Notes: generated by a model not told the origin, from the letters alone. A DNA stretch of 64,000 bases from Cristatella mucedo (GCA_009760855.2 WPIO01000006.1:5016501-5080500), one strand, 5' to 3'; positions 33,839 to 46,255 are shown, counted from the stretch's first letter. A program made the numbers and translations.

Positions 33839-34765
33839 ACCACATGTGATTCAGAAATTGGAAACGCTAACGTTCAAAACCGGCTCCTTCAGCATATTTC
33901 CTGTTGAATCTGCACAAAATCTAGGTTTCATGTTCCAAACTGACCTTTCGTTAGACGACCACATTAGCTCCACAAACAAATATGCCTCCTTTCAGCTACA
34001 TAACATTGCTGAAATTTGGGCTTGCTTATGTAAAGATACCACATCTAAGTTAGTCCATGCATTTGTGACATCCCGTCTTGACTTCTGTAACTCAATGCTT
34101 GCTGGTCTACCGGCATGTGCAATCAGGTCCTTACAGCTGGTGCAAAACTCTCTAGCTAGGCTTGCCTGTCGTGAGCGTCCCAGTTGCCACATCACACCAC
34201 TTTTAGCCGACCTGCACTGACTCTCAGTCACTCAACGGGTTGATTCACGGTTTTGTAACTCACTTTTAGGTCCCTTCATTCTTTGGCTCCAGACTACCTA
34301 TCAGATCTACTCCCCACCAGGCCAAGCATCGTACCACCCTCTTTTCGGAAACTAACGGTTTACCTACGCTTCGTACTAACCTCAAATCCTTTAGAGAACG
34401 TGCAGTCAGTTCGTATGCTCCCAATGCCTGGAACTCACTCCCGACTTGCATCAGAACATCCCCGACTTGACCACATTTAAAAAGAAATTAGAACGCACCT
34501 ACTTATGATGGCATTTATTGGGTCCCTGTGATTCGTCCATTATGTGCTTAAGCGTGCTGACACTGTTGCACGCTGCCACCAACCACATTTGCATGCTGAC
34601 CCTGTGCATGTCACCTTTAACCATGTTATTCGTGGTGTTTATCAAGCATGATACCGCTTTCCATTCGATCTTGCTTCCTTTGAAGCAAATTTAAAGCGCC
34701 TAGAAAGAGATTGATTTCTCTAAGGGCGCTTTTTAGTGTCCTATTGTTGTTATTATTTATCAGTA
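33839..34765 (+). mobile_element. A-LINE ORF2 C-terminus and 3' end
   Basis: LETLTFKTGSFSIFPVES and NLGFMFQTDLSLDDHIS, then HAFVTSRLDFCNSML, a stop at LHW, then the remaining codons in another frame, the 3' UTR and the hairpin (AAAGCGCC/GGGCGCTTT) with an ATT tract. Older than the 7739 copy. Confidence 0.92.
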
Positions 34766-34769
34766 ATTC

Positions 34770-35670
34770 CTTGCAGTATATTCGCACGGTTCTCTGAATT
34801 ATGGCTAACAAAGGTCGTAGCCATCTACCTTTAGGTTTATTTCCCTTCGACGTTTCAATAGTTCAAAATTTTAAAACTTGCAACATTGCTAAGTTCCCTG
34901 TGGTGTTCTGACCACATTAGGCCCATGATCAAGTCAGTTATCTAGGTGGTGGTCGTAGGCATACCGCTAGGCAATTTCGCGCGAGGCTAGGAAATTAGCA
35001 CATTCGATTACTAATTTTTTCATGCTAACGCACGTGTCTAAGTAGCACCAAACACAAGTAATGCAGTCGTTTTCAGGGAGCTATAAAATTAGAAAACCTG
35101 CGGTCTTTTAATAATTTTTAGGTTCACCTCACTGTTCCCAACACCGCTACACTGGTTTGTGTTAGCTTCACGCCCAAAGCAAGCCTTCTGCACTTAAAGC
35201 CAATTTCGTGTAGTTCCCGATATCCTACTTCGAGAGCGCGTCCAACATTTCTGCGACTGAACCCTGTAAGCTGTTAGCAAGATGTGAGGCCTTCTCAGCC
35301 TCAGACCTGCGATATGAAGCAGCAAAATTTTCAAATTTTTTACGGTAAGTCTCTCAGTCTACCTCTCTTACCCATTAAGGGTGCATGGAAAGCAAACTCC
35401 TTTGCCGCCACACCTGCCGTCGGGCATTGGTCATTAAATCCTGGTAGCGCAACCAGCGTTTTAGCCAATACTTAGTACGCATGTCTCTTCGAACTCGCCT
35501 CCTGAATAAAAAGGCTTATTAAAGACTCTTGGTGCACCTATCCTAGCAGTGGCCGGTTTGTTTGGTTTTTGTGATTGTGGCTGTGACTGCATGTTAGCGT
35601 CGATTCCTTATTTTATTAAGAGTCTCGATACCTGCTTACGTAATATCGTCAGCCATAGCGAACGATAGAA
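34770..35670. other. No recognisable feature
   Basis: AT-rich, short frames only. Confidence 0.4.
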
Positions 35671-35674
35671 TATA

Positions 35675-35812
35675 TCATATATATCATTCATTTGCATAGC
35701 GCCCCAAGAGAACTTAATCTCTATTCAGGCGCTTCACATATGCTCCGGGGCTCGAGCCCACGACCTCAGCCGGACCTTGGTCGGGGCGAGCACCTTAACC
35801 GCTAGACCAAAC
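35675..35812 (-). mobile_element. A-SINE
   Basis: Near full length on the minus strand: TTTGGTCTAGCGGTTAAGGTGCTCGCCCCGACC, GGGCTCGAGCCCC, GCATATGTGAAGCGCC and the LINE-like hairpin, then ATGAATGATATAT. Confidence 0.93.
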
Positions 35813-36175
35813 CAGCAGAAGAAAAAGCAAAGCACCAGCACAGAGTTTAATATGAATCCGTAACTTTTGACGCTGACGTCATGACCGGGAAACCCTCACT
35901 AATTCGGGTAACGACACAATGTACGCAATTTTCAGAGACCAGAAACTAGCAACATGCGGACCATGAAACACAGGGCTAGATATTCTACATGCAGTTCTAG
36001 CGACAACACGTTGTTATTAAAAACACAACAATAGCCAAATTTTCCGGATCATACACGCAGTGGACTTTCAGCCGACTCGGTAACAGGCTCACAGCAGCTC
36101 CCACTCAAAGCTAAACTTACCTATAGGCAGACCGTTGCTCGATAATAGCGTCTGCGGCCAAGCACGACCGTTATA

Positions 36176-37558
36176 TTGGGTTTGCAACTAAGTTTCAGCC
36201 GTTTTTTAAATTTTTTTAAAAGTTAATTTTTAAATAAAAATTAGCAACTATTTAATAAATAAAGTATTCTCCTTTGTTGTTTACAACTACTTCCCAACGG
36301 TCAACAAGATTTGTAATACCTCTTCGGTAAAAATCACCCGGTTTCGACACAAAAAATTCATGCACCAAGCTTTCAATTCTGCATCAGTATTGAACGAAAC
36401 TCTACGCATAGCATTTGAAAGAGATCGAAAGAGGTGGACATCCATTGGTGCCAAATCAGGAGAGTACCGCGGGTGTGATAGCAGTTCCCAGCCATGCGTT
36501 TGAATCGTTCCCTTGGTTATATGGCGATATGTTGTGCGTCTTTGATGTGCTTATGCGTGCTGACACTGTGCATGCTGCCACTAACCACATTTGCATGCTG
36601 ACCCTGTGCATGTCACCCCTAACCATATTATTCATCTCGTTTGTTTTTCAAGCATGATTTTACTTACCATTCAATTGCATTTCACTTTACAGCAAATGTA
36701 AAGCGCCTAGAGAGAGATTGAGTTCTCTGAGGGCGCTTTATCAAGTGAATTATTATTATTATTATTATTATTATGTTGGCGGGCATTGTCGTTCAGCAAA
36801 AGAACTCCATGCTGCCGATTAGAGCCTTTCTCTTGAATAGCTCTGCTGAGTCGTTCCATCTGTTGAACAAAGAGTTCAACGTTGACCGTTTGGTTCCGTT
36901 TAAGCAATTCATAATGGATAACCCCTTCCCAGTCCCACCATAGGCACAACATTGTTTATACGCGGGTGAAGATCTTGTTTTTCACGCGCGGTTTTGCTCG
37001 TTCACGGGGAGATAAGCCATTCCTTACGCTACTTCATATTAATTTACAGGCACCATTTTTCGTAGCCAGTAGCCATTGGTAAAGAAATATTTGCGTGTGT
37101 CCATGAGCTTAGCGGTGACGAGCCAGCAAACCAGCCGAGATTGGGGCTCATTTTTTTGAATTAAGCGCTCTTCATCTGACTTAACTGGGTGACCAGAACG
37201 AGGTGCGTCTTTGAGGTCAAAATCTCCATTTTTGAACTTGGCATACCAATCACAAGTGGTTTCTGTTAGCTATGGCACCCTCTCTGTACACAGCACAAAT
37301 GTCGCGAGCAGTTTTTCGCGGCCTTGGAACCTTGATTAAAAGCAAAAAATATGGAGGTGTCAGAAATGCTCATTTTTCTCAACTTGACATTTCATTTCAA
37401 TGATCTGAAAATAAAGAAAATAATTAACTCGAACGAAAAAATAAATTCCGGTATACAAAAACATCCTCTTTGATTGATTTAAAACATTATGCCAAAAAAT
37501 GTATGACATTTGAATGTTAAAATTTAAACAAACGGGGGAAACTTAGTAGCCAACCCAA
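36176..37558 (-). mobile_element. mariner element with both terminal inverted repeats
   Basis: The ends TTGGGTTTGCAACTAAGTTTCAGCCG and, on the other strand, TTGGGTTGGCTACTAAGTTTCCCCCG are inverted repeats, each flanked by TA (36174-36175 and 37559-37560), as expected for mariner. The minus strand encodes a broken mariner transposase, best seen at 36780-36952 (CLWWDWEGVIHYELL, NQTVNVELFVQQMERL, LLNDNARQH), with MDVHLF further on. The usual third-box and second-Asp regions are disrupted by stops and by a nested A-LINE. Without the insertion the element is about 1.14 kb, shorter than a typical 1.3 kb mariner. Confidence 0.92.
36535..36771 (+). mobile_element. A-LINE 3' end nested in mariner, with target-site duplication
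   Basis: 5'-truncated at TTTGATGTGCTTATGCGTGC, then the 3' UTR, the hairpin (AAAGCGCC/GGGCGCTTT) and (ATT)n. TATGTTG occurs immediately before (36528-36534) and after (36772-36778), which is a 7-base target-site duplication in the mariner transposase gene. Confidence 0.93.
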
Positions 37559-37560
37559 TA

Positions 37561-39340
37561 CATTAGACAGGTCGTAAGTGAGACTATAAATGTTATCGGA
37601 ATAATAGTAATGATATATATATCACATTATTATTAATCTAATCATGTATACAATAAAATAAAAAGTCGCATTAGTATACGTAATGCTGCTCGTCGGCCTC
37701 GTCTAATCGTGGCGTTTTTAAGAGTTCTAGTTTAGTGGCAACGCTCATAGGCTCTTAATTGAGGTCCAGCTGTCAAACTAATAGCACATAATCGAGGGTA
37801 TCACTGAGCGTCATTACTAAATGCCTCTCTGCCTCGGCCATTTCCTGGTGATCGTCAACTACTCGTAAATGGAGATGCTTCTCTTCGCTACCATAATTGC
37901 CGCCAGCAGCTTAAGCAGAATCAGCGACGTGTTACTGGTTCTTATTGAGCGTTTTTTCGTTGGCAAATGCCAGCAGTTCACAGGTTTTTCTCTTTTATCG
38001 CCACTCGGTTGTCAGTGGAGATGCGCTGCACCATATAATAATAGTCTATCCATCTTTGGATACTGCTATCGCTGTCAGCAGGTTGAGCCGGGCCAGGATT
38101 CCTTCATGTGACTAAAACAGAAAAAAGTTCGTGCAGGTCTTCTTTGACAGCAATGAATGGTAAAATACTGCCACAACGAGTCAGATGAATAATGGGATTC
38201 TCGCTATTAGGAAGAGACCACGTGAAAAGGAATCCAACCGAACTAGGAGTCGAGCTAGGCTGTAAAGACCGTCAACCAAGCAACAACGGGTGCACCTGAG
38301 AGCGTGAATGGACGGCTGCTGCCGTTAGCTCTAATAGCCAGGAATCTCAAAAAGAGTTACCTACACGCAGTCGAACGTTAAAAAAGAGTAAAAACCGAAG
38401 TCTTGTCTCCTGATGCAGCGATATCGAAAAGCCTTATGCATGAGATGCAATCAAGCAAGTACAAACAGTAAGCATTTCGTATCGAAAATTGCGTACGTTA
38501 AAACCAGCAGCTTCTCGCTCGACTTAGCAGCAGTTAATCCGAAAAGAGTTTATTAGACAAGGGCAGCTGTAAATGATCGCCTAGAGGTTACCGGGCTAGG
38601 CTGAGCCTGCACTTTTACCTGAGGCGGCAGGATGTGCGATGACACCCATGGACCTGCGTCGTGGGTTTTCGAAAAGGCGTTGGGGGCAGAGTGGTTCCAT
38701 TTGCTCCGCCATTGCATTCCCAAGGATTGAGTACAAAGGATTATGGTTTTATGTCCGAGCATCCAGACTTTTGCTGTAGCACGTCGTGTGTAGGGCCCCA
38801 AAATGATGCAGCCCTTTTGAGCTGAGCTTCATTTTCCTTGTAAGAGTCTTAACTAGCAAGTCACCCGTACCTTAAGCGATAGTGAATCATATCCTGCGTC
38901 AGCACCTCTGGTCATTCCCAAGATAGCAATAGGTAAAAGATCACCCTCTTCGGGATTCATGAATCCTTGCATCGTTGCTCCACGCTCCACTTGTAGTCCT
39001 AATGGACCGGTTTTAGGGACACGCTGCAGCCGTCCGTTTACAGTGCTGCAACTGACAGCCAAACTCCGTACCAAAATGTGTCCAGTTTTCATGCTGCGAA
39101 TAGAGTTGCAGGAAAGTACCTCGTGCCTCGATTGGTCGGCCGAGTGGAAGGCCGATCGAGACCATGAGCCGGATTCGTGGATGGATGCTCAAGTCTTTCT
39201 ATACCTTCACGCTAGAGCATTACCTGCTAAACACCAATGCTCTACCTAAACTCGGCCGCTTCGCTCCCGCTTGCTCTAGGCCAGGATCGAATTAGTGTAC
39301 TAGCTAAGCCACATCTTTGCAACAGGTTGTTAAGCCCCTC
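37561..39340. other. No secure feature
   Basis: Several medium frames on both strands (for example 37869-38111 plus, 38553-38801 minus) show no recognisable motif. On the minus strand around 37700-37880 a protein-like stretch (DDHQEMAEAERHL) is broken by stops. Confidence 0.35.
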
Positions 39341-39344
39341 GTTG

Positions 39345-39490
39345 GGTTTGCTGGCGAAATCGTGGTGGCCTGGAGGTAATGCGCTCGAGCTTTGCGACCC
39401 AGGTCGTTGGTTTTGGTCCTTTCTTCGTGGCCAATTGCAAGCGGGAGTGATAGCTGCTAAGGGCTCCTCTGCCGTAACAACTTGACGTAA
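39345..39490 (+). mobile_element. B-SINE, diverged
   Basis: CGTGGTGGCCTGGAGGTAATGCGC (head), GACCCAGGTCGTTGGTTT (decayed B box), GCAAGCGGGAGTGATAGCTG and AAGGGCTCCTCTG follow the family order. Confidence 0.65.
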
Positions 39491-39679
39491 CTTTGGCCGG
39501 TTTACAGTGGGCCAAGGCTCGAATCGACAGGACTGCTTTGGTTGGGGTGAAGTTGTATGAAGTGGCGAAAGCAAATTCAACCTCTTTAAGAACTGTAGCA
39601 TTTGGCTTTACGTGTTCTGTGACCTATTGAAGCCTAATCCACTCAACAACCTGTAGCCGACGGTGAAATTTGGAGGAAA

Positions 39680-40110
39680 AGGTGTCATGGCATTTGAGTG
39701 ATTCAGCAGAAATGGTGTCGGAGCCCGGCACCACACACATGGCATCAAGAACAAAGACGTCCATTTAGACCTACTCCAAGACGTGGAACTCCCAAGTGTG
39801 ATGAAAATTTTTGGACTAGATTATACTTTCCAGCAAGAAAAGGATCCTAAGCGCACGGCAGCTTAAGTTAAGTATTTTCTTGAGAATTTGTCTGAATTCT
39901 GTTACTTTGTCGTAACAGATATGGACGGGACAAGTCAGTCTCCGGACCTTAACCCAATGGAGCATTTGAGGGATGAAGTCGAGCGATGGTTATGGCAGCT
40001 GGCCGTCCGTATCACGGCTTGAAATTTGCTTTCTGTTTATTTGCAACAAGCCTGGAGCAGTACAACTGCTGATGTTGACGAGCGTTGGGTCTGTTCTGCA
40101 CATGGGCGAG
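39680..40110 (+). pseudogene. Tc1-like transposase relic, C-terminal half
   Basis: Broken frames with DYTFQQEKDPKRTAA (Tc1 consensus FQQDNDPKHT) and about 40 codons later SPDLNPMEHLRDEVERWLWQL (consensus SPDLNPIE-LW). The spacing agrees with the Tc1 DD34E group. Stops are present. Confidence 0.85.
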
Positions 40111-40339
40111 TCCGGCATGTCGATGGAAGTAAGGGAGGTGCAAAGTCATATCAGCATGATAAATTAAGAACAATTTGCAATAATTTCAAGAAAACGTTGC
40201 TTTTCGAATTTCAACCCAGGAGCATGCTTTTGGTTACACAAATGTTCAATATGTACTCAACTTTTCGTTGAATAGGGGGCCGTCATGGTGGCTGCCCAAT
40301 CCCTCTAAAGCCTTTTTCGCTTGTTTGTATATTCACGTA

Positions 40340-40500
40340 TATATCTCGTATCACCATAGCACCCTAGAAGAACTTGATCTCTATTGAGGCGCTCCACGTA
40401 TGCCAAGGGCTCGAGCCAACGATCTCGGCCATCAAATACTTGCACTTTTACTTCGGTCGGGGGCGAGCAACTTAACCCCTGGGCCCAACCAGCACGGCAT
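40340..40500 (-). mobile_element. A-SINE
   Basis: Head GCCGTGCTGGTTGGGCCCAGGGGTTAAG on the minus strand, then TTGGCTCGAGCCC, GCATACGTGGAGCGCC and the hairpin-like tail (TAGGGTGCTATGG). An extra insert is present between head and B box. Confidence 0.8.
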
Positions 40501-40689
40501 CACTTCCCAGGGTGAGCCTTTCGTCCATACAAAATCTTGTCCTGCCTTAAAGCCGGGAAGTTTCGAGAGATAAAGTTTTACAGACGTTCTCATATTAAAG
40601 GAAGCGCTTTTTAAATATAAAACTACTCTCAAGGGTGGACTTGAGTTCAGGATTTGAATTAGCAGATTGGATATGGAGCATATGTCATG

Positions 40690-42412
40690 TATCTCCGTCA
40701 GTAACTCCACAAAGTCATAAAGACCATGTGGGTGTTACGCAGGAGAGTTTTGTATAGGGCACTCACAGCCTAAGCGGCTTTCGGTACGCATTCGGTAGCC
40801 AACAGACTTCGTCTCACGCAACAAAGAGAAAGTGGGAAGCATAGCAGAGGTAGGAGAGCAGTTGAGGTAGTGAGTAGCATAGAAGTAGCAGTTCAGGACC
40901 GCTGAAAAAGATGTGCCATAGTCGGCAGTTGGAGAGTAGATGTCGCTGCGTAAGAATTGTGGAAGCGAGTTCCACAGTCTAGGACATGCAGAGCTAAAGC
41001 TTCTGTCGCCAACTGTCTTTAAGCGGAGGAATGGGACAGCTAATTTATTGTCCACACAGGACCTGAGGGCGCGAACAGGCCGAAACTGATGCAGCAGTTC
41101 AGCTAGGTACGAAGGAGCTAAGCCGTGGCGGACCTTGTGGGTCAGCGTAAGAACTTTGCTCTGTATCCTTTGCTCAACCGGCAACCATCCTAGCTCTTCC
41201 AGCAAAGGTGACACGTGTTCAAACCGCTGGGACTTGAAGACCAGCCTTGCAGCCATATTCATAGTCAGCTATAGTGGCATAATAGCTTTCTTTGGTAGCC
41301 CAGCCAAAAGGGAATTACAATAATCAAGCCGAGACAGAACTAAAGAGCTAGTTAATTTTTTTACAAGTTACTGTGGGAGACAGCTTCTAATCTTGGATAG
41401 GGATCGGATGTGATGGCTAGCTGTAGAAGCAGACTTCTGAATGAAGCTTTTGAAATTGAGGCAGCTGTCGAACACGACACCTAGATTACGAGCACGTGGT
41501 GACGGTCGCACAATAGCATCATCTATTAGAACAGCAAAGCCTTTTAATCCAGCCACACGCTTAGGGTGTCCTCTGAGAAGCAGTTCGGTTTTATCGTCAT
41601 TTAATTTCAGGAAGTTTTCCGACATCCAGGATCGAATATCGGCAAGGCAAGCATTCAATTTCTCAGTTGCTGCAGCAGATTCCGACGGTTTAAATGACAA
41701 ATACAACTGAGTATCGTCAGCATAGAAGTGATATCCTATTCCATGGGCCTTAATCACTTTTCCCAGAGGTTGCGTATAAATGGAGAACAGCAAGGGACCG
41801 AGTACAGACCCTTGAGGGACTCCACAGGTGACCCTTCTCATGTCTGAGACCTGACCCCCACACGACACGGATTGAACACGATCAGACAAGTATGATTTAA
41901 ACCACACCAGTGCTTCGTCTGCCTGACAGATCGTAGTTCTCAATCGTTCAAGCAGAACTTCATGATCAATGGTGTCGAAGGCAGCAGACAGATCTAGCAG
42001 AGCTAGGGCAGTGACATTCCCGTCGTCGTTGCCACGTGGAATGTCATTGTTAACACGGAGAACAGTTTCAGTAGAGTGCTGCCTCTTGAAACCTGATTGA
42101 AATGCTTCTGACATTCCATTATTTTCAATATGTTCAACTAGCTGCTTAGCAACAATTTTTTTCAAGAATCTTTGATAAGAACAGAAGAAGGGAAACTGGA
42201 CGATAGTTTGATAGGACCTCTGTGTCTAATCCAGGCTTTTTAAGAATAGGTCTAACGATTGCCGATTTGAAGGACTTGGGGACGACCCCTTTTCCCAAAG
42301 AAGCATTAAAAATCTTGGTTATGGCAGGGCTAAGTTGGTCTGCAAGTGTAGACCACAGAGATGAAGTTGAGCCGGTCAACCGGCAATTTATTCAACGGCT
42401 GGCTATCAACTA
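40690..42412 (-). mobile_element. B-LINE, best preserved copy (RT to 3' end)
   Basis: Minus-strand frame 42165-41368 reads 265 codons of RT: SGFKRQHSTETV, LALLDLSAAFDTIDHEVLLERL (motif A), GVPQGSVLGPLLFSIY (the B-type motif), FYADDTQLYLSF (intact motif C with both Asp) and FLKLNDDKTELL. Upstream is [15 protein letters not shown] at 42240-42300. Downstream, 41262-40735 carries the C-terminus to TESRLGCECPIQNSPA, followed by the terminal hairpin and GGAGATACATGACAT. It is 5'-truncated and has stops between the two frames, so it is inactive, but the RT catalytic core is intact. Confidence 0.95.
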
Positions 42413-42414
42413 AG

Positions 42415-43190
42415 GCATAGCGTGAGAAAGCTCTACTAAAATAATCTATTTGATATATAATGTCGATTAATGTGCAACTTTAGAGAGAAAGACGAGAAGT
42501 GAGAGAAAAGAGAGCAAATAGGCATGGTGCTGCTTTTGTGTCTGCCTATGGAGCCATCCTGAACTGTTCATTAAAGGAGGCAGTACAAGCTGCAAGTACT
42601 GACTGTACCCTGGACTCTTGGCTCCTGCACTACCCTAGCCCTGCTTAGTAGCAAGCCGATCGTACATACCAGCTGCTGCTCAATTGCGCCTTTTAAATTA
42701 TATTCAAGTAAATCTGCCTCGGCAGGTTTTTTTTAATGTACCTATGTGAACATCCCGGGAATTTTGGAAGATTGGATTTAATCAGTTGATAGCTGTGGCA
42801 GCCTAGCCTGGGCTGAACAAAGCCTACTAGCAAAATGCAAAAAAAGGTTTCACAATTTTAGATTCTGAATTATATTCATCATGAACGAGACACCGCGTGA
42901 TTTACTTATCAGGAAAATGAAGAAGTGCTTTTTGCGAATCACTAGAATTCTTAGGTGCCTGAATCGTTTTACAACAAACGAAAAAGCAATACTGATGCTT
43001 AAATTATAATGCTCATGCTCTAATGCTCGTGGCATAAATACCAATGCTAATGCTCGTGGCATAAATTGATCTTTTGGAAATGATTGGCTTTGATTGATTT
43101 GCTGCGATTGATTTGCAGGGATCAATTCGGCCAATCTAACAGAAGGCGATTTGGTCAGGGAACTCCAGAGGCAATGCCTTATCTTCACAG
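42415..43190. other. No recognisable feature
   Basis: AT-rich. Short repeated ATGCTCGTGGCATAAAT-type block near 43020-43070. No coding or RNA signal. Confidence 0.4.
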
Positions 43191-43194
43191 GGAA

Positions 43195-43437
43195 AAATAC
43201 TCCCTCGCTAAGCTAGGCATCGTGCAACCTGCTGTTCTGAGTCAAATCGATTAGATGGACCTCGTACAAGCCTCAAATCGTCTAAAGATCGTGCCTTATT
43301 CGTATGCTCTCAAATCTGGAACTCCTGCACTCCTAATGCTATGACAATCAATGATTTGACTACAATAAAAATAAAATAAAAGCGCATCTATTTGTCACAG
43401 AATTTACTGTGTCCATGCCATTCGTCATTGATGTGCT
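43195..43437 (+). mobile_element. Old A-LINE fragment, target of a younger A-LINE
   Basis: CTAAGCTAGGCATCGTGCAACCTGC... ACCTCGTACAAGCCTCAAATC...CATTCGTCATTGATGTGCTCAT follows the A-LINE C-terminus into its 3' UTR, then stops where a second copy begins. Confidence 0.7.
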
Positions 43438-44760
43438 CATCATCTCGCCTGAGCATCGCTGACACTGCTCTGCAACGGTTAAGGTCCTATCTCAGTGGCA
43501 GACTCCAGAGTATTGACGTGAATGGACAAAGGTCATCTGGGGTACATCTGAAAAATGGGGACCTCAGGGCTCCGTGCTGGGTCCGGTTCTTTTCACGGTT
43601 TCTACTCTCCCTCTTGCTGATGTGATTGCCAAGCACAATCTAGGCTTTCACTTCTATGCGGATGACACTCGGTTGTACCTTTGCTTTGATCCCTCCCAGC
43701 CTTTGAGCACCTCAAATTCTCTCAACTCACTTGCTGGATGTATTGATGACATCCTCACATGGATGGCAGCAAGTTTTCTAAAACTGAACGGTGATAAAAA
43801 TAACTTACTAGGTATGGGCAAATCCACTGTGATTCAGAAATTGGAAAGGCTGACGCTCAAAATTGGCTCTGCCAGCATATCTCCTGTTGAATCAGTTTAA
43901 AATCTAGGTGTCAAGTTCCAAATTGACATCTCGCTAGACGGCCACATCAGCTCCACAATCAAGTCTGCCTACTTTCAGCTACATAACATTGCTAAAATTC
44001 GGGCTTTTTTAGATAAGGATACTACGTCTAATTTGGTCCATGCATTCGTGACATCCCATCTCGACTTCTGTAGCTCACTGCTTGCTGGCTAACCGGCATG
44101 TGCAATCAAGCGATTGCAGCTGGTGCAAAACTCTGCAGCTATGCTTGTCTGCCGTGAGCGTCGCAGTTGTCACATCATACCACATCTCGCCGACCTGCAC
44201 TGGCTACCAGTCAAGCAACGGATTGACTTCAAGGTTTTGTCGCACACTTTTACATCACTTCATTCTTTGGCTCCAGCCTATCTCTCAGATCTATTCCCCT
44301 ACCAGGCCAAGCATCGTACCACCCGCTTTTCGGAATCCAACAGTCTACCAATACCTCGTACAAACCTCAAATCCTTTGGTGATCGTGCATTTAGTTCGCA
44401 TGCTCCCAAAGCCTGGAACTTCCTCCTGACCTGCATCCGAACATCCCCTGACTTGACCACAGTTAAAAAGAACTTAAAAACACAAAACACACCTATTTAG
44501 GACAGCATTTAGTGGGTCCCTGTGATTCGTCCTTGATGTGCTAATGCGTGCTGACACTGTGCATGCTGCCACTAACCACATTTGCATGCTGACCTTGCGC
44601 ATGTCACCCCTAACCATGTTATTCGCGTGTATCAAGCATCATATTACTCACCATTCAATTGCTCTTCTCTTTGCAGCAAATGTAAAGCGCCTAGAAAAAG
44701 ATCGAGTTCTCTGAGGGCGCTTTATCAAATGCATTATTATTAATATTATTGTTATTATTA
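43438..44760 (+). mobile_element. A-LINE, RT C-terminal part to 3' end
   Basis: Starts in the RT (SIADTALQRLRSYLSGRLQS), then the B-type motif region, broken near 43560, followed by FYADDTRLYLCFDPSQ with an intact YADD. Continues through the thumb and C-terminus with several frame breaks, and ends with the 3' UTR, the hairpin and (ATT)n. About 1.3 kb. Confidence 0.93.
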
Positions 44761-44764
44761 GTAT

Positions 44765-45715
44765 GAGTGCAGACACTGTGCATGCTGCCACTAAGCATAT
44801 TTGCATGCAGACCCAGCCCAAGTCACCTCTTGCTACGTCACTTCCTCCCCGAGCTAGAGAGTGGCCTCGAGCTACTGTTCGAGCAGTGTGGACCTCTACC
44901 TGATTTCTCCGCGTTACACTCGGCTATTCCGGTGCTATCTTCGCTGACTATGTATGAGCTGTCCTCTGATATGCTACGCAAAACGGGACCTGCTTAGCAT
45001 AAGGTGCGATGTCGCCATTAGGCGATACCTACAAGCAGGCTTTTTTAGGCGGGTCAGACAGAACCTTCCTGCTTTCGCCCTATCAACGGCTCGGCTATCA
45101 AACCCACAACTCGTATGTTTAAAGCGCTGGAGAGTACTCGTTTCGGTAGTATTTTACCTGCCGTCCCTCGGCCTGGTGTAAAACGTCGACCGGCGGCCGA
45201 TGCCACGGTCTAATTCAACTTCCCAGGGTCGGCGTCTGCCGGGCCGGATACATGCCGACTGCAATGCAAGCCACTTCATCGACGTCGCGAAGTTGCTGGA
45301 CAGCCTCTTTAATTCCGCCTACTAAATGTCCGCTCGCTAAAAACCAAAGCTGCATCTCATTATCTATGCACGACTGCCCTCACCACCTTAACACCCCAAA
45401 GACTGAAACTCATTCCCGACTTGAATCACGACATCTCCTGAGTTGTCCGCATTTAAAAAGAAACTAAAACACACCTATTTTAAACAGCATTTATCGGGTC
45501 TCAGTTACTCGTCTTTTATGAGCCTTTGCGTTCTGGCACTGTGCATGCTGCCAATAACCATACTTGCATGCTGACCCTGTGCATGTCACACCCTAACCAT
45601 TTCATTGTTGTTTATTGAGCATGCTACCACCAGTCATTCTATCGTGCTTCCTTTAAAAAAAATTTAAAGTGCGTAGAAAGAGATTGAGTTATCTAGGATT
45701 TATATGACGAATTAA
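44765..45715 (+). mobile_element. A-LINE with 5' region joined to 3' end (internal deletion)
   Basis: 45250-45400 holds the start of the endonuclease region (TACTAAATGTCCGCTCGCTAAAAAC encodes LLNVRSLKN, the usual LINE endonuclease opening). 44990-45130 holds a basic pre-endonuclease segment. At about 45400 the sequence jumps to the last ORF2 codons, followed by the 3' UTR and a weak hairpin. The whole RT is absent. The GC-richer 5' part may be a rare view of the A-LINE 5' end. Confidence 0.7.
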
Positions 45716-45774
45716 TTATTATCATTATAGTTATCATCATGATCGAATGGTCCGTGGTAGCATCCTAAACGTCA

Positions 45775-46255
45775 ACAAGGATAACATGGGAATGTATCTC
45801 TATCTGTAACTTCACAAAGCGACAAAGACTATGAGGGTGTTACGCAGGAGAGTTTTGTATAGCTCACTCACAGCCTAAGTGGCTTTCGATAAGCATTCGG
45901 TAGCCAACAGAATACGTCTCACGCAACAAAGACAAAGTGGAAAGCATAGCAGAGTCAGGAGAGCAGATGAGGTAGTGAGTAGCATAGAAGTAGAAGCTCA
46001 CGACCACTGGAAAGGATGAGCCATAGTCGGCAGCAGGACAGTAGTTGTCGTTTCGTAAGAACTGTGGAAGCAAGTTCCTCAGTCTAGGACCTGCAGAGCT
46101 AAAGCTTCTACTGCCAACGGTCTTTAAGTGGAGGAATGGAACAGCTAATGTATTGTCCATAAAGGACCTTCGGGCGCTAAGAGGCTGAAACTGGTGCAGA
46201 AGTTCAGCTAGGTACGAAGGAGCCAAGCCGTGGTCGGCCTTGTGGGTCAGCAAAA
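45775..46255 (-). mobile_element. B-LINE ORF2 C-terminus and 3' end
   Basis: Minus-strand frame 46253-45864 (LTHKADHGLAPSYLAELLHQFQ, FLRNDNYCPAADYGSS, LIESHLGCE), then AACACCCTCATAGTCTTTGTCGCTTTGTG (hairpin) and GATAGAGATACATTCC. Confidence 0.92.

Noticed and set aside
36060-36125. Possible exon with a perfect donor on the minus strand (TATAG|GTAAGT near 36121), perhaps the first UBE2F exon
   Set aside because: The reading frames are short, do not resemble the UBE2F N-terminus, and the upstream side is cut by the mariner.
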